A DNA stretch of 64,000 bases from Orientallactaga sibirica (GCA_036365145.1 JAEOAD010000603.1:1178001-1242000); one strand, 5' to 3'. Positions 22,685 through 34,771 are shown, numbered from the stretch's first letter. Program-made: numbers and translations. Notes: generated from the letters alone by a model not told the origin.

Positions 22685-23021
22685 ACTAGTGTGTTTTAAA
22701 GATGCCCACATAATGGAACAATTTAATCAACCTATGTCTGATCTAAAAAAGTAGAGACTTCTCTATAAACAAACACAAAGGCTACTGAGTTTTGATATTA
22801 AAGATGAGAACCTGTGGTAGAAGAACAATGTGGTATGAATTCATGTCCCACATGTATGGTAGTTCCGTTGCTAGTTGCTCTCAACTGTTACCATGCATTC
22901 TAGTAAACTGCTGGCAGTGGTTAACACAAAATAATAAAATCTTGGAAAATTTTCAAGTAAATTAATAAAGATTGTATCTTAAAATGACACAATTTATTTT
23001 TTTACTCATATGTATCCTTAT

Positions 23022-23301
23022 TTTTTCAAAAAAATTTTTATTATTTTATTTATTTTTGGAGAGAGAGAGATACAGAGAGAGACAGACAGAGAGGGAGAGG
23101 GAGACAGATAGAGATGGGCGCGCCAGCAGTCTCTCATCTGCTGTGAACAAAATCCAGATGTGTGTGCCCCCTTGTGGTCAAGTGCGGCATGTCACCCTTG
23201 TGTCACTTTGCATCTGGCTAAACGTGGGACCTGGAGATTGGAACTGGGTTCTTAGGCTTAGCAGGCAGGAGCCTTAACCACTAAGCCATCTCTCCAGCCC
23301 C
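23022..23301 (-). mobile_element. DIP-like SINE, intact counterpart
   Basis: Same SINE as at 20306 but complete to the head 'ACTAAGCCATCTCTCCAGCC'. Confidence 0.92.
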
Positions 23302-23559
23302 ATATGTATCCTTATTTTGCATTTCATATTATACTTTTCATTTCAGACTATATTTAAGTATGAATTTTTCTCTTACCCTGCCTTTCTCTCTCCCTCTCTC
23401 CTAATCCCAGCTTCTCAAACTTTAAACAGAAAGTCACAATAGTCACCTATTTCAGCCTTTCCCAACTTCATTGTAGATGAGTCTGATGTCATAAAGTTCC
23501 AAGACTGTTCTGTCACCTTCATTGAAACAAATTGTTTTTTAAATTTATTTCTGAACCTA

Positions 23560-23830
23560 GATTCAGGTTTCTTACCCCAGTTATTAACGTGCATCCCGTT
23601 TTAAATCACATGGTCCTATATTCTTTGGTATTGTCAGTTTAGACTTTTGATTTGAAGATTTCCAGGACCATTTGTTGTTAATGTTACTTTTGCCATCATT
23701 AAGAATGGTCTCTTTATTTAGCCCAGTCTGATTTTCAACTCACCATCTACCCACCTTGCTGCAGCCAGCTGATTACAGGCATATATCGCCATGCCCAGCC
23801 TACTCATAGCATTTTGATTAATAACAGATC
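23560..23830 (-). mobile_element. Ancient L1 scrap with a B1/B4 remnant
   Basis: 'CCAGGACCATTTGTTGTTAA' resembles reverse-strand L1 ORF2. 23705-23805 ends with 'TATATCGCCATGCCCAGCCT', a reverse B1-like head. Confidence 0.4.
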
Positions 23831-24309
23831 CTCATTTTAATGATGTACATTACTTATATACTCACTGTGTATCTTTTTCTTGTTAATAAAACTTTTGTTA
23901 AAATGCAAACAATGTATTTTCCCTTTAAGTTTGTCAGATACTAGTTTCTACAATTTAGAGCTGTTAAAGAAGAACTTCCAATGTAAATTTTAGGTTAAAT
24001 TTTGAGGTTTAAAATCAAACAATGTGAATTTGAAATTTGTGTTGACTTTCTATGCTGATATAACTTTCAGCAGAACAGCTAGTTTTCTGAAATTCATTTC
24101 TTATGAAAGGTGCATAACAAAATTTTTAATTTTTTCACATTTTAAACTATAAATACAATTAGAACTGCAGTAGGAATTTACCTGTGTTTAATGTATATTG
24201 TGCACATGGTTGTTATATATTTAATATCTTGGTAAAATTTTTTACAACTGTAATATTTTATGATGGTTAATTATCCAATTAATTGGCAATCATTCCTGTT
24301 TCAATAACT

Positions 24310-24534
24310 GAAATTTTTTTTTAATTTTAATTTATTTATTTACTTGAGAAAGTGAGAGAGAAAGAAGCAGACAGAGAGAGAATGGGCACACCAGGGCTTC
24401 CAGCCACTGCAAATGAACTCCAGATGCATGTGCCCCCTTGTACATCTGGCTTACATGGGTCCTGGAGAATCGAACTGGGATTCTTTGGCTTTGTAGGCAA
24501 AGGCCTTAACCTCTAAGCCATCTCTCCAGCCCAA
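24310..24534 (-). mobile_element. DIP-like SINE
   Basis: 'AATTTATTTATTTACTTGAG', 'GGGCACACCAGGGCTTCCAG' and terminal 'TAAGCCATCTCTCCAGCCC'. Confidence 0.9.
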
Positions 24535-24539
24535 TAATT

Positions 24540-25478
24540 GAAATGTTTTGAACTAAGCAAGGGGTCATTCTAGGGAGCATGCTCACTTATGTTTATCACA
24601 TTGAACCTTGGAGGAATGGGAAGTTATACATAAGCATGTATTTCACACAGAAAGTCCAGTGGTTGTTGAGGACAGTGAAGAATCAATCTAAAGTAAAAAC
24701 ATAAAAGATACAATTAAATTGAAGGACTGATATCACAATTTTAGGAAGTAATGTTAATAATCATTACCTATGTTCTTTAAAATATACCATTTAACCTGGA
24801 ATCTTTTTGATAATGTTAGTTGCAATCACAAGGCTAAAGTTATACTTCAAAAATTATGGACAGCTTTGAATGGAAAGAACTTCCTAAGTTAGCAACACCA
24901 TTGTCTGTGGAAGACTAAGATACTGCTTATTGACCTTGTTTATTCTGCATGCACTTAAGTTTCTCTTATCAGTACCCTTACATATGCTTCTTTAGCATAG
25001 GAAAACTTTCTATAGAGTACTGCCTCATTTATTTTTTTAAAAAGTCTTTCAGTGACCTGCTGACTAGTTTGTATTAGGTATGATGGAATTTTCCTACAAA
25101 ACCAAATGTCAGCAGTGATTAAAAAACTCAAAATGTGAAAACAATGTCTCAAGTTGTTTTTCCATCATTATCCATCTGTCCCAAAGGGGCTTGAATTAGA
25201 GTATTGATTTTCATGTCAAACATTGATCATCACGTTAATTTTATAAATTTCTATATACCATAAAAATAATAATTTATACTGTCAAGCATAATATATCAGA
25301 ATTGGAATTTATTTGTTCACTAACCCCTGTTTACATTACCTTCTCTACTCAGACATTTTGCACAGTATTATGAACATTCATGCTCAATAACATAATTATA
25401 ATATTGATAGGAAAAAATTAACCACATTCGGATTTCAGTAATACTTGCTATATTTGGTTGATTAAAAAGATGTACAGG
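24540..25478. other. AT-rich intergenic DNA
   Basis: No repeat or gene is recognised. Confidence 0.4.
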
Positions 25479-25481
25479 TCA

Positions 25482-25686
25482 GGCTGGAGAGATGGCTTAG
25501 CAGTTAAGGCATTTGCCTGCAAAGCCAAAAGATCCCAATTTGGTTCTCCAGAACACACATAAGCCAGATGTACAAGGGGACACATGCACCTGTAGTTTGT
25601 TTGCAGTGGCTAGAGGTCCTGGCACACCCATTCTCTCCTCCCCTCTTTCTTTCTCTCAAATTAATAAATAAATAAATTTTTAAGAA
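25482..25686 (+). mobile_element. DIP-like SINE
   Basis: It has the full head, 'TAAGCCAGATGTACAAGGGG' and the (AATA)n tail, with AAAAGATGTA repeated on both sides. Confidence 0.92.
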
Positions 25687-26027
25687 AAGATGTATGGTTC
25701 AATAGAGTTTTTATTGTATTAATTTTCTTTCTATAATATACAAACATGTTTTGGTTTCCCTGAAATACATCTTTGAGAAATATATTTAATTGTGCATGAA
25801 TTATATATCTCCTGTATTATAAGAAGTTCTGTACACATTTGAACAAGATAATTAAAATAAAGATACACTTTATTACTCCAACATATATTTCCAGTGCCTT
25901 CTATATGCCAGTAATATTTTACATACCATGGATACAACAGATAAAAAAACAAAGCCATTTCAAATAATCATGTACTTGCATATTTCAGAGTGGTTGATGT
26001 AAGTGTAAGTGCTATGATTAAGAAAAG

Positions 26028-26340
26028 TGGGCTGGGGAGATGGCTGAGTGGGTAAAATGGCTGCTGTGTAACCATTAGGATCTGGGTGCAGATCCCCAGA
26101 AACCATGTGAAAGGCTGGACATGGCAAGCCTGTGATGGCAGTGCTTGAGATGTGGAAGCAGGATTCCCAGGACTTGCTGGCTAGCTTGTCCTGCCAGATT
26201 GGGGAGCCCAAGGTTCAGTGACAGACTGTGTCTCAAAAAGAAGGTGAAGAGTGATTGTAGAAATCACCTAACATTGACCTCCACACATGCATGCATGTGC
26301 ACTCACCCAAACATGTCTGTCTATCCACAAAAGAACATGT
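26028..26340 (+). mobile_element. B4 SINE
   Basis: 'GGGCTGGGGAGATGGCTGAG' head, 'GGACATGGCAAGCCTGTGAT' B1-like body, 'GACTGTGTCTCAAAAAGAAG' and a 'TTGACCTCCACACATGCATG' tail give the complete ID+B1 layout. Confidence 0.85.
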
Positions 26341-26349
26341 GTACACAGA

Positions 26350-27330
26350 TGCACACCACAAATACATAACCACAAAAACAAACAAAAACAGAGATAAGAA
26401 ATGTGGAACTAAATGTCAGATGACTAAAAAGGTTTCTAATAAAGAGTAATTGAAACTGAATATTTGAAGTGTTAAATTATAAATGTTCATGCAGGAAATA
26501 ATGTTAGGGTAATTGATGTATGCATGCCTTCATACTTTATTTTGAATCAACAGGTTTACAGTGACTTAAAACTGCTAAATTTATGGAGAATTGTGTAAAG
26601 AAGTACTTTAATTATTAAATCCATAACTAGATTTCTTGTTGAACATCACTGCCTTGAATTTGGACTTTTTTGATTTTATGAATTATGTATGTGTATATAT
26701 GAAAGTACATGCAATTAAAGTATATCTATATTACATAGTAAATAATGAATATCATCCAGTTTTACTCATAACATTTATTACAGAAATGCTTGTGCATAAA
26801 TTTTGTTTCCTAGTTGGTATTTAGTTCTGTACAATGCCCTTTTCTTGTCAATAATCAACACTTTTTCTTTTATTTCAAACATGGGAAAAACATAACCAAA
26901 ATACTTTTTAAAACAATAAAAAAAAAAACAATATACTTAGTAATTCTTCTGTCAATCACTTGTTAAATAAAATAAGTAAAAGAATAGTTAATTTATGAAT
27001 TTTCCTTAAGTATCATGTCACTGTTAGGCAAAACAAGTAAGAGTAAATCAATTCTTATAACAAGAGGAAGATGAAGTCATTTACTTGAATTAAGAACATT
27101 TTTAATGCTGAAATCTCAAATATATGTTGAGTCCATAAACAAATATCTGCTTCAATCAGCCTTTCCATTTTCTATCCATTGGCAAGGTAAACCAACATAA
27201 TAATGTTTTATTTATACAGATCTCTTCATAAGAATTATTTTAAGGTTATAGAGTTTATGTTAGGAAGCATTTTAGAGAGAGAGAAAACAATCTAGAAAAC
27301 ATCTGCAGAATGCACATTTTCTGTTTTATT
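26350..27330. other. AT-rich intergenic DNA
   Basis: No repeat or gene is recognised; short open frames look like chance. Confidence 0.4.
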
Positions 27331-27582
27331 AGTACACTTTATAGGAAAAGTCTCAACAAATTTAAAAGAATTGACATAATAGAAAGATAACCTTTGGAAA
27401 TACAAAATACATAAAAATTGAACAACTTCCTTAGAACCAACCAATGGATTAAAGAGGAAACCATTAGGAAACTAAAAATTTTCTTGAAACACATATAAAT
27501 AGAAACTCAACACATTAAAGTATGTAAGGCAACAAGATTACCAAGATGGAAGTTTATAGTAAACTAAACATATACCAAGAAT

Positions 27583-27585
<3 letters not shown>

Positions 27586-27620
<35 letters not shown>
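27586..27620 (+). repeat. Poly(A) tract
   Basis: An uninterrupted run of A lies within the old L1. There is no SINE body beside it, so it probably arose by homopolymer expansion. Confidence 0.95.
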
Positions 27621-27622
<2 letters not shown>

Positions 27623-28261
27623 GAACATACTGATTCCCTAACTGATAGTAAGAAAATATAATGGCAATAGGAACATAGACAAGTGAAAGAGGATTGAAAC
27701 AGAAAAATAAGTTCCTAAGCCCAAGCAAAACATACCTCCAAATATAAACAAAGCACAGCTCATTCTTCGTAAAGATAAATAAAATGAACAAGTACTTAGA
27801 CTAATCAGAAAGAAAGAGAATACTCAAGTATTGTCAGAGATGAAAAGGGTGATATTATGATGGATCCTAAGTAAGCCCATCAGGGAAGATTATTATAAAC
27901 AAGTAACTCCTATATGCTAACACTTATCAAGAAATAGGGAATAGGAGAACAATGACAATTGACATCATTTGCACCAGTAATAAATACCCTTCCATCACAG
28001 AAAAGTCACAGACCAAACAAATTCTATCAAACATTTAATGAACTCAAACTAATGATTCTTTTTATTCCAAAATCATTAAAGATCAGGGAACTCTTCCACA
28101 TACACATTCTATCATGTCATTATTAGTTTCATATTAAAACCATCAAAGACACAACAACAAACCAAACATAAACAAAAACTCTAGGTCAACATATTTATTG
28201 AATAAATACAAAACCTTTCAGTAAAATAACAGCAAACAAAATCCAGCACCATATTAGAGAT

Positions 28262-28480
28262 TATTGGTTTAGAGAGATGGCTCAGCAGTTTGGGGGGCTT
28301 ACTTGTATAGCCAGCCACCCTGGGTCCAATTCCCCAGTACGTACATAAAGCCAGACACACAAAGTGAAACATGAATCTGGAGTTTGTTTGCAGCAGCAAG
28401 AGGGAGAACTCATACTTTTTTTTCTCCTCCCCCTTTTGTCCCTCCTCATTTCTCTCCCTTCCAAATGTGTATGTATATAT
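28262..28480 (+). mobile_element. DIP-like SINE inserted in old L1
   Basis: 'AGAGAGATGGCTCAGCAGTT', 'TAAAGCCAGACACACAAAG' and a C/T-rich tail. It is diverged. Confidence 0.75.
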
Positions 28481-29085
28481 ATAATCAGATAATTCATCAT
28501 GATAACTGAGTTTCCTAAAAGCATACAATAGTAATTCAACACATGGAAATTGATGTGATAAAACATATAAAAATAAGGAATATAGGTTCATTAGAAAAGG
28601 CATTTGATAAAATTATACATCATGAAAACAATATATGAAAATTTCATGATAAATATTCTCAGTATAGGCAATATTCTTCAACATGGTAAAAGTGATTTAT
28701 ATATACCAAATCCACAGACAATATCACATTGAATTGGAAAAGATGTAAATGATTTATCTAAAATAAGAAATAGCAAGCATGCAAAAATATATTACTTTTC
28801 CTGAACAATGTACTGTCAGTAAAAACAAGTAAAGGGCCATCAAATTTTAAGGGAAAGGTCAAATATCATTGTTCTTAGATGATGTGACATTCTATACACA
28901 AAATCCCAAATACCAGAAAAATACATCAGGGTACACAAATTAGTTTACAATAACAATGGAATTTCTATATGCCAAGCTTGAGTCATCTAATGATGCAACT
29001 AAGAATGGAATCTCAATTACAATAGCTACAAAAATAATGTACCACTGGGCATAAATTTAATTTAACATTTAAAAGATAATTACAG

Positions 29086-29353
29086 GGCTGGTGAGATGGC
29101 TTAGTGGTTAAGGCTCCTGCCTGCTAAGCTTAAGAACCGGGTTCCAATCTCCAGGTCCCACGTTTAGCCAGATGCAAAGTGATGCAAGGGCTCGATGCCA
29201 CACTTGACCACAAGGGGTGCACACACCTGGATTTCATTCACAGCAGCTGAGAGACTGCTGGCGCGCCCATCTCTCTCTGTCTCCCTCTCCCTCTCTGTCT
29301 GTCTCTCTCTGTGTCTCTCTCCAAAAGTAAATAAAATATTTTTAAAAATTTAA
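29086..29353 (+). mobile_element. DIP-like SINE with perfect 15-bp target duplication
   Basis: The duplicated target AAAAGATAATTACAG lies at 29071-29085 and 29354-29368. It belongs to the subtype with the 'TTGACCACAAGGGGTGCACA' middle. Confidence 0.95.
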
Positions 29354-29434
29354 AAAAGATAATTACAGAGATGGATCCAATATTTTGCAGATCTTGCACA
29401 GGTGATTGCTGATGCTGTAATATTGTATCAGTTA

Positions 29435-29812
29435 CATTTTCACAGCTGGACAAAATATCTGATGAAAATCAATTAGGACAGGAAGTGTTTATTTCATTCA
29501 GTTAGAGGTCCAAGGTATACAGTTCATCATGGCAGAGTTAGCATGGCAGGAGAGAAAAAAAAAAAAAAAAAAAAAAACAGGCATACATCATCACATCAGT
29601 AAGGAGGAAGTAGAGACTCATGAATGGTGAGGTTCTCTGCTATGTCCTTTTTGCAGAGTTCAGGAACCCAGCCCATGGAATGTTGCTGCTCACAGTTATG
29701 GTGTGTCCTCCAACCTCAACTAAGTAAATGTAATTACTCACAGGCAAGCCCAGAGGGTAATGCAATTGAGATAATCCCTCACAGGTGATTCAAGGTTCTG
29801 TCCAATTGACAA
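29435..29812 (-). mobile_element. Rodent interspersed repeat, possibly a MaLR-type LTR
   Basis: 'CAGGAAGTGTTTATTTCATT', 'AGTTCATCATGGCAGAG' and 'CAGCCCATGGAATGTTGCTG' follow the antisense order of a common rodent LTR-like repeat. A poly(A) of about 27 bases (29550-29577) has expanded inside it. I cannot name the subfamily. Confidence 0.45.
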
Positions 29813-29879
29813 TAAACAATCAGAGATAATAAATGCAAATTAATGAATGCATGCGATGTCCAGAAAACAGTATGCCACA

Positions 29880-30335
29880 GCGCTTTTCCCCATTCTTTTC
29901 CCCTTACATTCTTTTCACCCTCTCCTCTGCTGTTTCCTCAGCCTTGGAGGGATTGATGTAGAAGTCTCCCTTAGGGGTTAGCACTCTGGTCACCAATTCT
30001 CAGCATTTTATTGAGTTTTGAGCATCCCAAGTAGTCAATGTCATTTGTAGTCAGAGGGTTCTCTAATCAATGTTAAGAACAGAACTGAAACGTACATATT
30101 TAGAAGGCAAGTTGATGGGCAAAACTTATCCCTTTATCCAAACAGCAGTAGCTTCCATTCTAGGGCTTATGACCATCTCCAACATAAGACTTTGACTGGG
30201 TTTTCAGCACCAGACATAAATTCCCTCTCATGGAGCAGGTCCCAAATCACAGATCGGTTGGTTACCCACATAACATACATGCTGATTTTGCACCATTGGT
30301 CATATCTTGTTGTTTCTAAGAGCTATTTCTAGAGC
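29880..30335 (-). mobile_element. L1 (Lx-like) 3' UTR fragment
   Basis: It shares 'GGGTTTTCAGCACCAGACAT', 'CATGGAGCAGGTCCCAAATC' and 'TTGGTTACCCACATAACA' with the 3' UTR at 9600-9760. Confidence 0.65.
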
Positions 30336-30584
30336 TGTTTCTAGAGCTAACAATAGATTGATTATTTTCATGAATTAACCCTTTTCTTAGATTCTTTTTA
30401 ACAGAAAATAATAAATTTTATGTATAAAATGACAAGTAATTCATTTATACTATTAGTTCAATCCTTTAATGGCTGAGGATTCTTCAATTTGCTATTAATT
30501 GGCACACAAACAGTTTAAATAAATATACATAACAATTGGGTACTGTAAGATTAGATCAAGCATTGTGACCCAAGGAATGAGAGA

Positions 30585-30763
30585 TTGCTTCTTTTTATGT
30601 GTTTTTGTGTATTTGTGTGGATGCATATTTGTATGTGTAATATGTAGGAGTTCATGTGTGCTTGTTTGCAAGCACATGGAAGCCAGAGACAACCTCAGGT
30701 GTCAGTCTTGGAAGTGTCATCCACCTTCTTTGAGGCAAGGTCTATTATTGGCCCAAATTTCAC
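30585..30763 (-). mobile_element. B4-like SINE fragment
   Basis: 'CCTCAGGTGTCAGTCTTGG...CATCCACCTTCTTTGAGGCA' is the antisense tail of a rodent B4-type repeat. It is cut where the L1 at 30764 begins. Confidence 0.5.
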
Positions 30764-31222
30764 TGTTTACCCTAAAAGCTCCAAGCATCAGTTCAGAGAT
30801 CTGCTCAACCATGTTTATAGCTGCTCAATTCATCATAGCTAAGAGCTTGAATGAACCCAGATGCCCATGATTAGATGAATGGATAACCAAGATGTTGTAT
30901 ATCTACAAAATGGAATTCTACACAGCAGTAAGGAAAACTGACACAATGAAATTTGAAGAAAAATCGTCAAACTTGGAACATCATTCTCAGTGAACTCACG
31001 CAATCACAGAATGATAATTGCTGCATGGTCTCACTCATCTGTGGCTCCTATCCTGAATCTGCTGAGATGCTGACATACCTAATAAACATCTTGAGGACTG
31101 GACAATAGGGAGGGTGGGACATCAGGGGAGGGTAAAGGTTGGGGGGGACACAAAACGGCATACAAATGGAATGGTATCATAAAATACTATATCCTGAAAG
31201 ACAGACTAAAAGTTTTGTAACC
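30764..31222 (+). mobile_element. 5'-truncated L1 3' end
   Basis: ORF2p C-terminal codons ('MFIAAQFIIAKSLNEPRCP', ending near 31055) are followed by a 3' UTR with 'GGGAGGGTAAAGGTTGGGG' and 'CTATATCCTGAAAGACAGAC'. It is closely related to 7440-7880. Confidence 0.8.
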
Positions 31223-31224
31223 AA

Positions 31225-32140
31225 TTTTAAGAACTTTAATGAGATAGTTAAATTTTCATAGCATTTAAGCAGAGAAAATAATCAATTTAATCTGTAAAGC
31301 AGGCAAGTATGTTCATGATATATATATATATATATCAATATGTAAATGAAGATAGATATAGGCTTATTACAATCTTTATAGAATTTTCTTACTATGAGAT
31401 CATCAAACTGTTATGATTAGCAAACAAAAACAAAAATATGTAGTGCCAATAGTGGGCATCTTTTATGCATATACATAAAGCAAATATTATTATAAGTTTT
31501 AAACCATTTATATTTTTGTTATCAATAGCATGTAACTACTTTTACATGTCTTCCTTTTCTTATTATGTTAATTATGAGTGATATTTCTATAGGGTAATAC
31601 TTTGTTCTACTCAGTTTCAGAGCTGAACATAATTCTTGGGTGACTAGCTGCATTTTGAAAACAATGAAATTGAATTGAAAGAAAAAAGTACTTATGCCAA
31701 CATTCTGGATACAGCAGAATAATATTGTTATAGGATCACCTATGTGAATATGGACCAAGTAGTAATAGTAAACAAAAAATGGACTTCACACCATGATCAT
31801 TAAAAAAACAAAACAAAACAAAACAAAAACATGAAGAACTTTCTGGTGTCTAGGAAAGGCCTTTTGTGCAGGAGAGTTCAATGTGATTAAAATTTTCATT
31901 GCACTTAATTACATAGTTGTATAATCAAATTTCTAATTAAAACTATTAAAATTAGTCATACATAATTGTTCATGACAATTATTTTATGGAAATCAATGGA
32001 AAATATAAACAACTAATAATTTAAGAAATGGATACATGTACAAAGTTAAGCTCCATCGTTTGATTAATTAAATATTAAAGATTTTGAAACATCACATCTA
32101 TCAATCTACATAAAAGTTAGCTAAAGCAAAGCTTAAAAAA
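31225..32140. other. AT-rich intergenic DNA
   Basis: No repeat or gene is recognised, apart from a short AT run at 31317-31335 and an (AAAAC)n patch near 31803. Confidence 0.4.
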
Positions 32141-32148
32141 ATATATAA

Positions 32149-32286
32149 GTTGGGCATTGTGGCACATGCCTTCAATCCCAGTGTTTGGGAGGCAAAGATA
32201 GGAGGATCACTGTGAGTTCAAGACCACCCTGACCACACAGTGAGTTCCAGGTCAGCCTGGACTACAGACCCTACTTCAAAAAACCA
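32149..32286 (+). mobile_element. B1-type SINE
   Basis: 'TTGGGCATTGTGGCACATGC' through 'GACCCTACTTCAAAAAACC'. Confidence 0.85.
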
Positions 32287-32299
32287 ACATATATATATA

Positions 32300-32455
32300 T
32301 ATGGAAAAGAGAGAGAAAACGGGTGCACCAGGGACTCTTGCTACTGAAATGAACTCCAGGTACATGTGGAACCTTGTGTATCTGGCTTTATGTAGGTACT
32401 GGGGAATTGAACTTGTGTTGTCAGGCTTTGCAAGCAAGTGCCCTGCCAACAATCT
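32300..32455 (-). mobile_element. DIP-like SINE, truncated
   Basis: 'GGGTGCACCAGGGACTCTTG' to 'AAGCAAGTGCCCTGCC'. The tRNA-like head is missing or degraded. Confidence 0.75.
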
Positions 32456-32532
32456 TTTATTATTAGCAGATGGGACCCAAACTCAAAAAGCCTCAAATGA
32501 GACATTTTTTCACATATGTAGATCCTAGTTAT

Positions 32533-32535
<3 letters not shown>

Positions 32536-32580
<45 letters not shown>
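32536..32580 (+). repeat. (CA)n microsatellite
   Basis: A perfect CA run of about 42 bases. Confidence 0.95.
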
Positions 32581-32582
<2 letters not shown>

Positions 32583-32782
32583 TAAGTAAAACCTAAAAAA
32601 ATACTAGAAAGATGACCAACAATTGGTGAAAAGAGATGACAAGAAAGTAGGGGAGGATAAAAGGACAGGTAGGCCTTGTGAACAGAAAGGAGAGGTTGAG
32701 GATATAAAGGAGGACAGGGGCAGGGAAAATAAAATCATGGAGAATTAACTAAAACAAATGGTGGTAGAAAATGACATGACAG

Positions 32783-33000
32783 GGGCTGGAGAGATGGTTT
32801 AGCAGATAAGGCACTGGCCTGCAAAGCCAAAGGACCCTAGGACCCATGTAAGCCAGATGAACAAGGTGGCACATATGTCTGGACTTCACTTGCAGCAGCT
32901 GGCATGTCCATTCTCTCTCTCTCTCTTTCACTTGCTCTCTTTCTCTCACTCTATCAAATTAATCAATAAATCAATAAATACTAAATAAATAAATATATAA
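32783..33000 (+). mobile_element. DIP-like SINE
   Basis: 'GGGGCTGGAGAGATGGTTTAG', CT tract and (AATA)n tail. Confidence 0.9.
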
Positions 33001-33002
33001 AG

Positions 33003-33156
33003 TATATAAAAAGAAAATGCCATGATGGTTCTTAAAATTCTATATGCTGACTAAATATTAAATAAAATTTAAAATGACATATTTATATTTAAGGTTCATA
33101 TGCACTTTTTTCATTGTAATAAGAGGAATAATTTGAAATAATGATTATTGGCTTTG
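33003..33156. other. AT-rich intergenic DNA
   Basis: Nothing recognised. Confidence 0.4.
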
Positions 33157-33161
33157 ACCTA

Positions 33162-33545
33162 TGTTGCAGACAGCTTCAGGTTCGCTGAGATGAACTTCCA
33201 GACCAGCCACAGTTATGGAGGAAGGGATATTATTTATTGAAGCTTACAGATCCAGGGGAAGTTCCATAATGGCAAGAGAAGCGGCCTGCTCTCCAAAGGG
33301 CCAAGCAGAGAGAGCAAAGCCAACCAGCCACCACAGCACACAGAGCAAAAACTACAGCCAAAAGGTCACATAGCACACTTCAGGAACTCCTGCTAGGTAC
33401 ATTTGCATATCTTTACAATGGAATCTCAAACCCACACCTTAAGACCAGCCCCCAGTGACATTGCCTCTAGCAAGGTGATTGCAGATGCAAACTATAACTA
33501 ATAAAACACTGAATATATTGGGGGACATCTATTCAAACTACCACA
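33162..33545 (-). repeat. 3' LTR of copy A
   Basis: 384 bp. It has the same organisation as the 5' LTR and an octamer at 33411-33418. The first bases on the plus strand are TGTTGCAGACAG, where the other LTRs read TGTAGCAGACAG. Confidence 0.9.
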
Positions 33546-34459
33546 TTCCGCCCTGGCTATTTAATATATTTAGCTCCTGGCCCCCAATAGATTTATAACT
33601 ATCACACATTGAAATTGTACTCAGTCCAATTTCAAAGGTTCTCACAGTCTTGATCAACTTAAGATAGTGAGTCCTGTAAAATCAAACAAGTTAAATACTT
33701 TCAACATGTAAAGGCACAGAGTAAACATTTTAACTGTATAAGGAATAGCAAGGAGAGACTAAAACAATGCAAACTCAATCACCATCAGCCATCATCAAAC
33801 TTCTGCAGTTCAAGTTCAATATAACCAGAGACTAACAGTCTCCAAGTTTTCCAATTCCGCCCTTCCAGCTGGGCAGAGTCGCCAGGGAAAACTTTCATCC
33901 CATGCCAACACTGCACTCCATGGTAGCCCTTTTGCACAGTCCTGGTATATCCAAAACATCTTCAGGTCTCCATGCAAACCACGGTCCATCTTCCAAAAGG
34001 CTCTTCCAGCCTATTCCTCAGGGACTTCATGCCCTGCCTCATGCCGCATCTCAGCAGCGGCTCCTGGAACCGTGTGCAATTCATGACCATTCTATGCATT
34101 TTTCATATTTCCAAAACTAATACCAGGTGTACAGGACACAGCCATATTCTTAATCCAGGGACAAAATAAATCATAGCCTTGAAAAGCAGGTTCCTTCTCC
34201 AGTCAGCTCTTTCCAAGAATTTGCATTTTTAACAGTCTTTCCTCAGGCATCCTCTCCATTGTTTTAATGTAAATCAAGTCAGGCCACCTTCCTTCCACCT
34301 TAAGATTGCTAATGCGTTGACAATAGCAGCTCCAGTAACCTAAAACCAGTCTCAGTGCCTCTGCTTTTAACTTGCTTGAGGTTTTCCAACTTAAAATCTT
34401 AAAATCTCAGTCCATTATCTTTAGCCAAGCACATCAGTCCATTACAAATTTAACCTTGA

Positions 34460-34753
34460 TCAAACTTTCTGGGCCTGTATAGCAGAACGTAGCCATCCCT
34501 TATGCCAGTAGCCCAGTTCCAACAAAGTCCTCTGCAGTCTTTCCTTCCCCTTAGAAACCTCATAAGCTAAGCCTCGAAGTTCAGTACTATCTGCACTTAG
34601 CAATCTCAAACTCTCATCAGAATAGTCCATAAAACTTGGCTTACCACTCCAGAAGGCATCTTCAGTTGCAAGCACCAAGTCCATGCCCATTCCTCCAAAA
34701 CAAAGATTCCAAAAGACGAATATCCACACGGTCAGGTTCATCTCACCCCACAC
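34460..34753 (-). CDS. 97-codon ORF of the MaLR-like element (copy A)
   Basis: The ORF starts 18 bases inside the internal region, at the first ATG after the primer-binding-like site, and is open for 97 codons. Residues 7-24 are hydrophobic ('LTVWIFVFWNLCFGGMGM'), like a signal peptide or membrane anchor. The remainder is charged and probably helical ('EVSKGKERLQRTLLELGYW'). The equivalent ORF in copy B has the same length, no indels and 85 of 97 identical residues. I do not recognise a protein family. MaLR internal regions are generally considered non-coding, so this may simply be an open stretch inherited from the source element; of about 18 nucleotide differences between the copies, 12 codons change residue, which does not suggest strong constraint. 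Confidence 0.35.
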   Translation of the reverse strand: MWGEMNLTVWIFVFWNLCFGGMGMDLVLATEDAFWSGKPSFMDYSDESLRLLSADSTELRGLAYEVSKGKERLQRTLLELGYWHKGWLRSAIQAQKV

Positions 34754-34771
34754 TCCTCGGTACCACTTTAC

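Larger units (their letters stand above)
20425..23153 (+). repeat. Tandem duplication, unit 2 (about 2.73 kb)
   Basis: It begins at 'ATTAGTCTTCAAAG' (as at 17717). It runs to the point in the terminal SINE (23153) where unit 1 was cut. Beyond that the SINE continues intact to 23301, which shows that unit 2 holds the original right flank. Confidence 0.95.
27340..29070 (+). mobile_element. Old L1 ORF2 fragment
   Basis: Broken-frame matches to ORF2 occur in order: the linker after the endonuclease (27420-27560, 'NQWIKEETIRKLK'-like), the 'KIRDE..D' region near 27830, an 'LEKAFDKIIHHENN' block near 28590, and the reverse-transcriptase active-site surroundings near 28870 ('VLRLDDVTF' in place of the usual FADD loop). 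A poly(A) of about 35 bases (27586-27620) and a DIP SINE interrupt it. Stops are frequent, so this is an ancient copy. Confidence 0.65.

Noticed and set aside
28181..28603. 140-codon open frame on the minus strand
   Set aside because: It crosses a plus-strand DIP-like SINE and old L1 sequence, so it is antisense read-through of repeats.
33902..34169. Plus-strand open frames inside copy A of the MaLR-like element
   Set aside because: They are antisense to the element and the matching frame in copy B (39589-39876, minus) is only partly open. The sense-strand 97-codon ORF is the better candidate.
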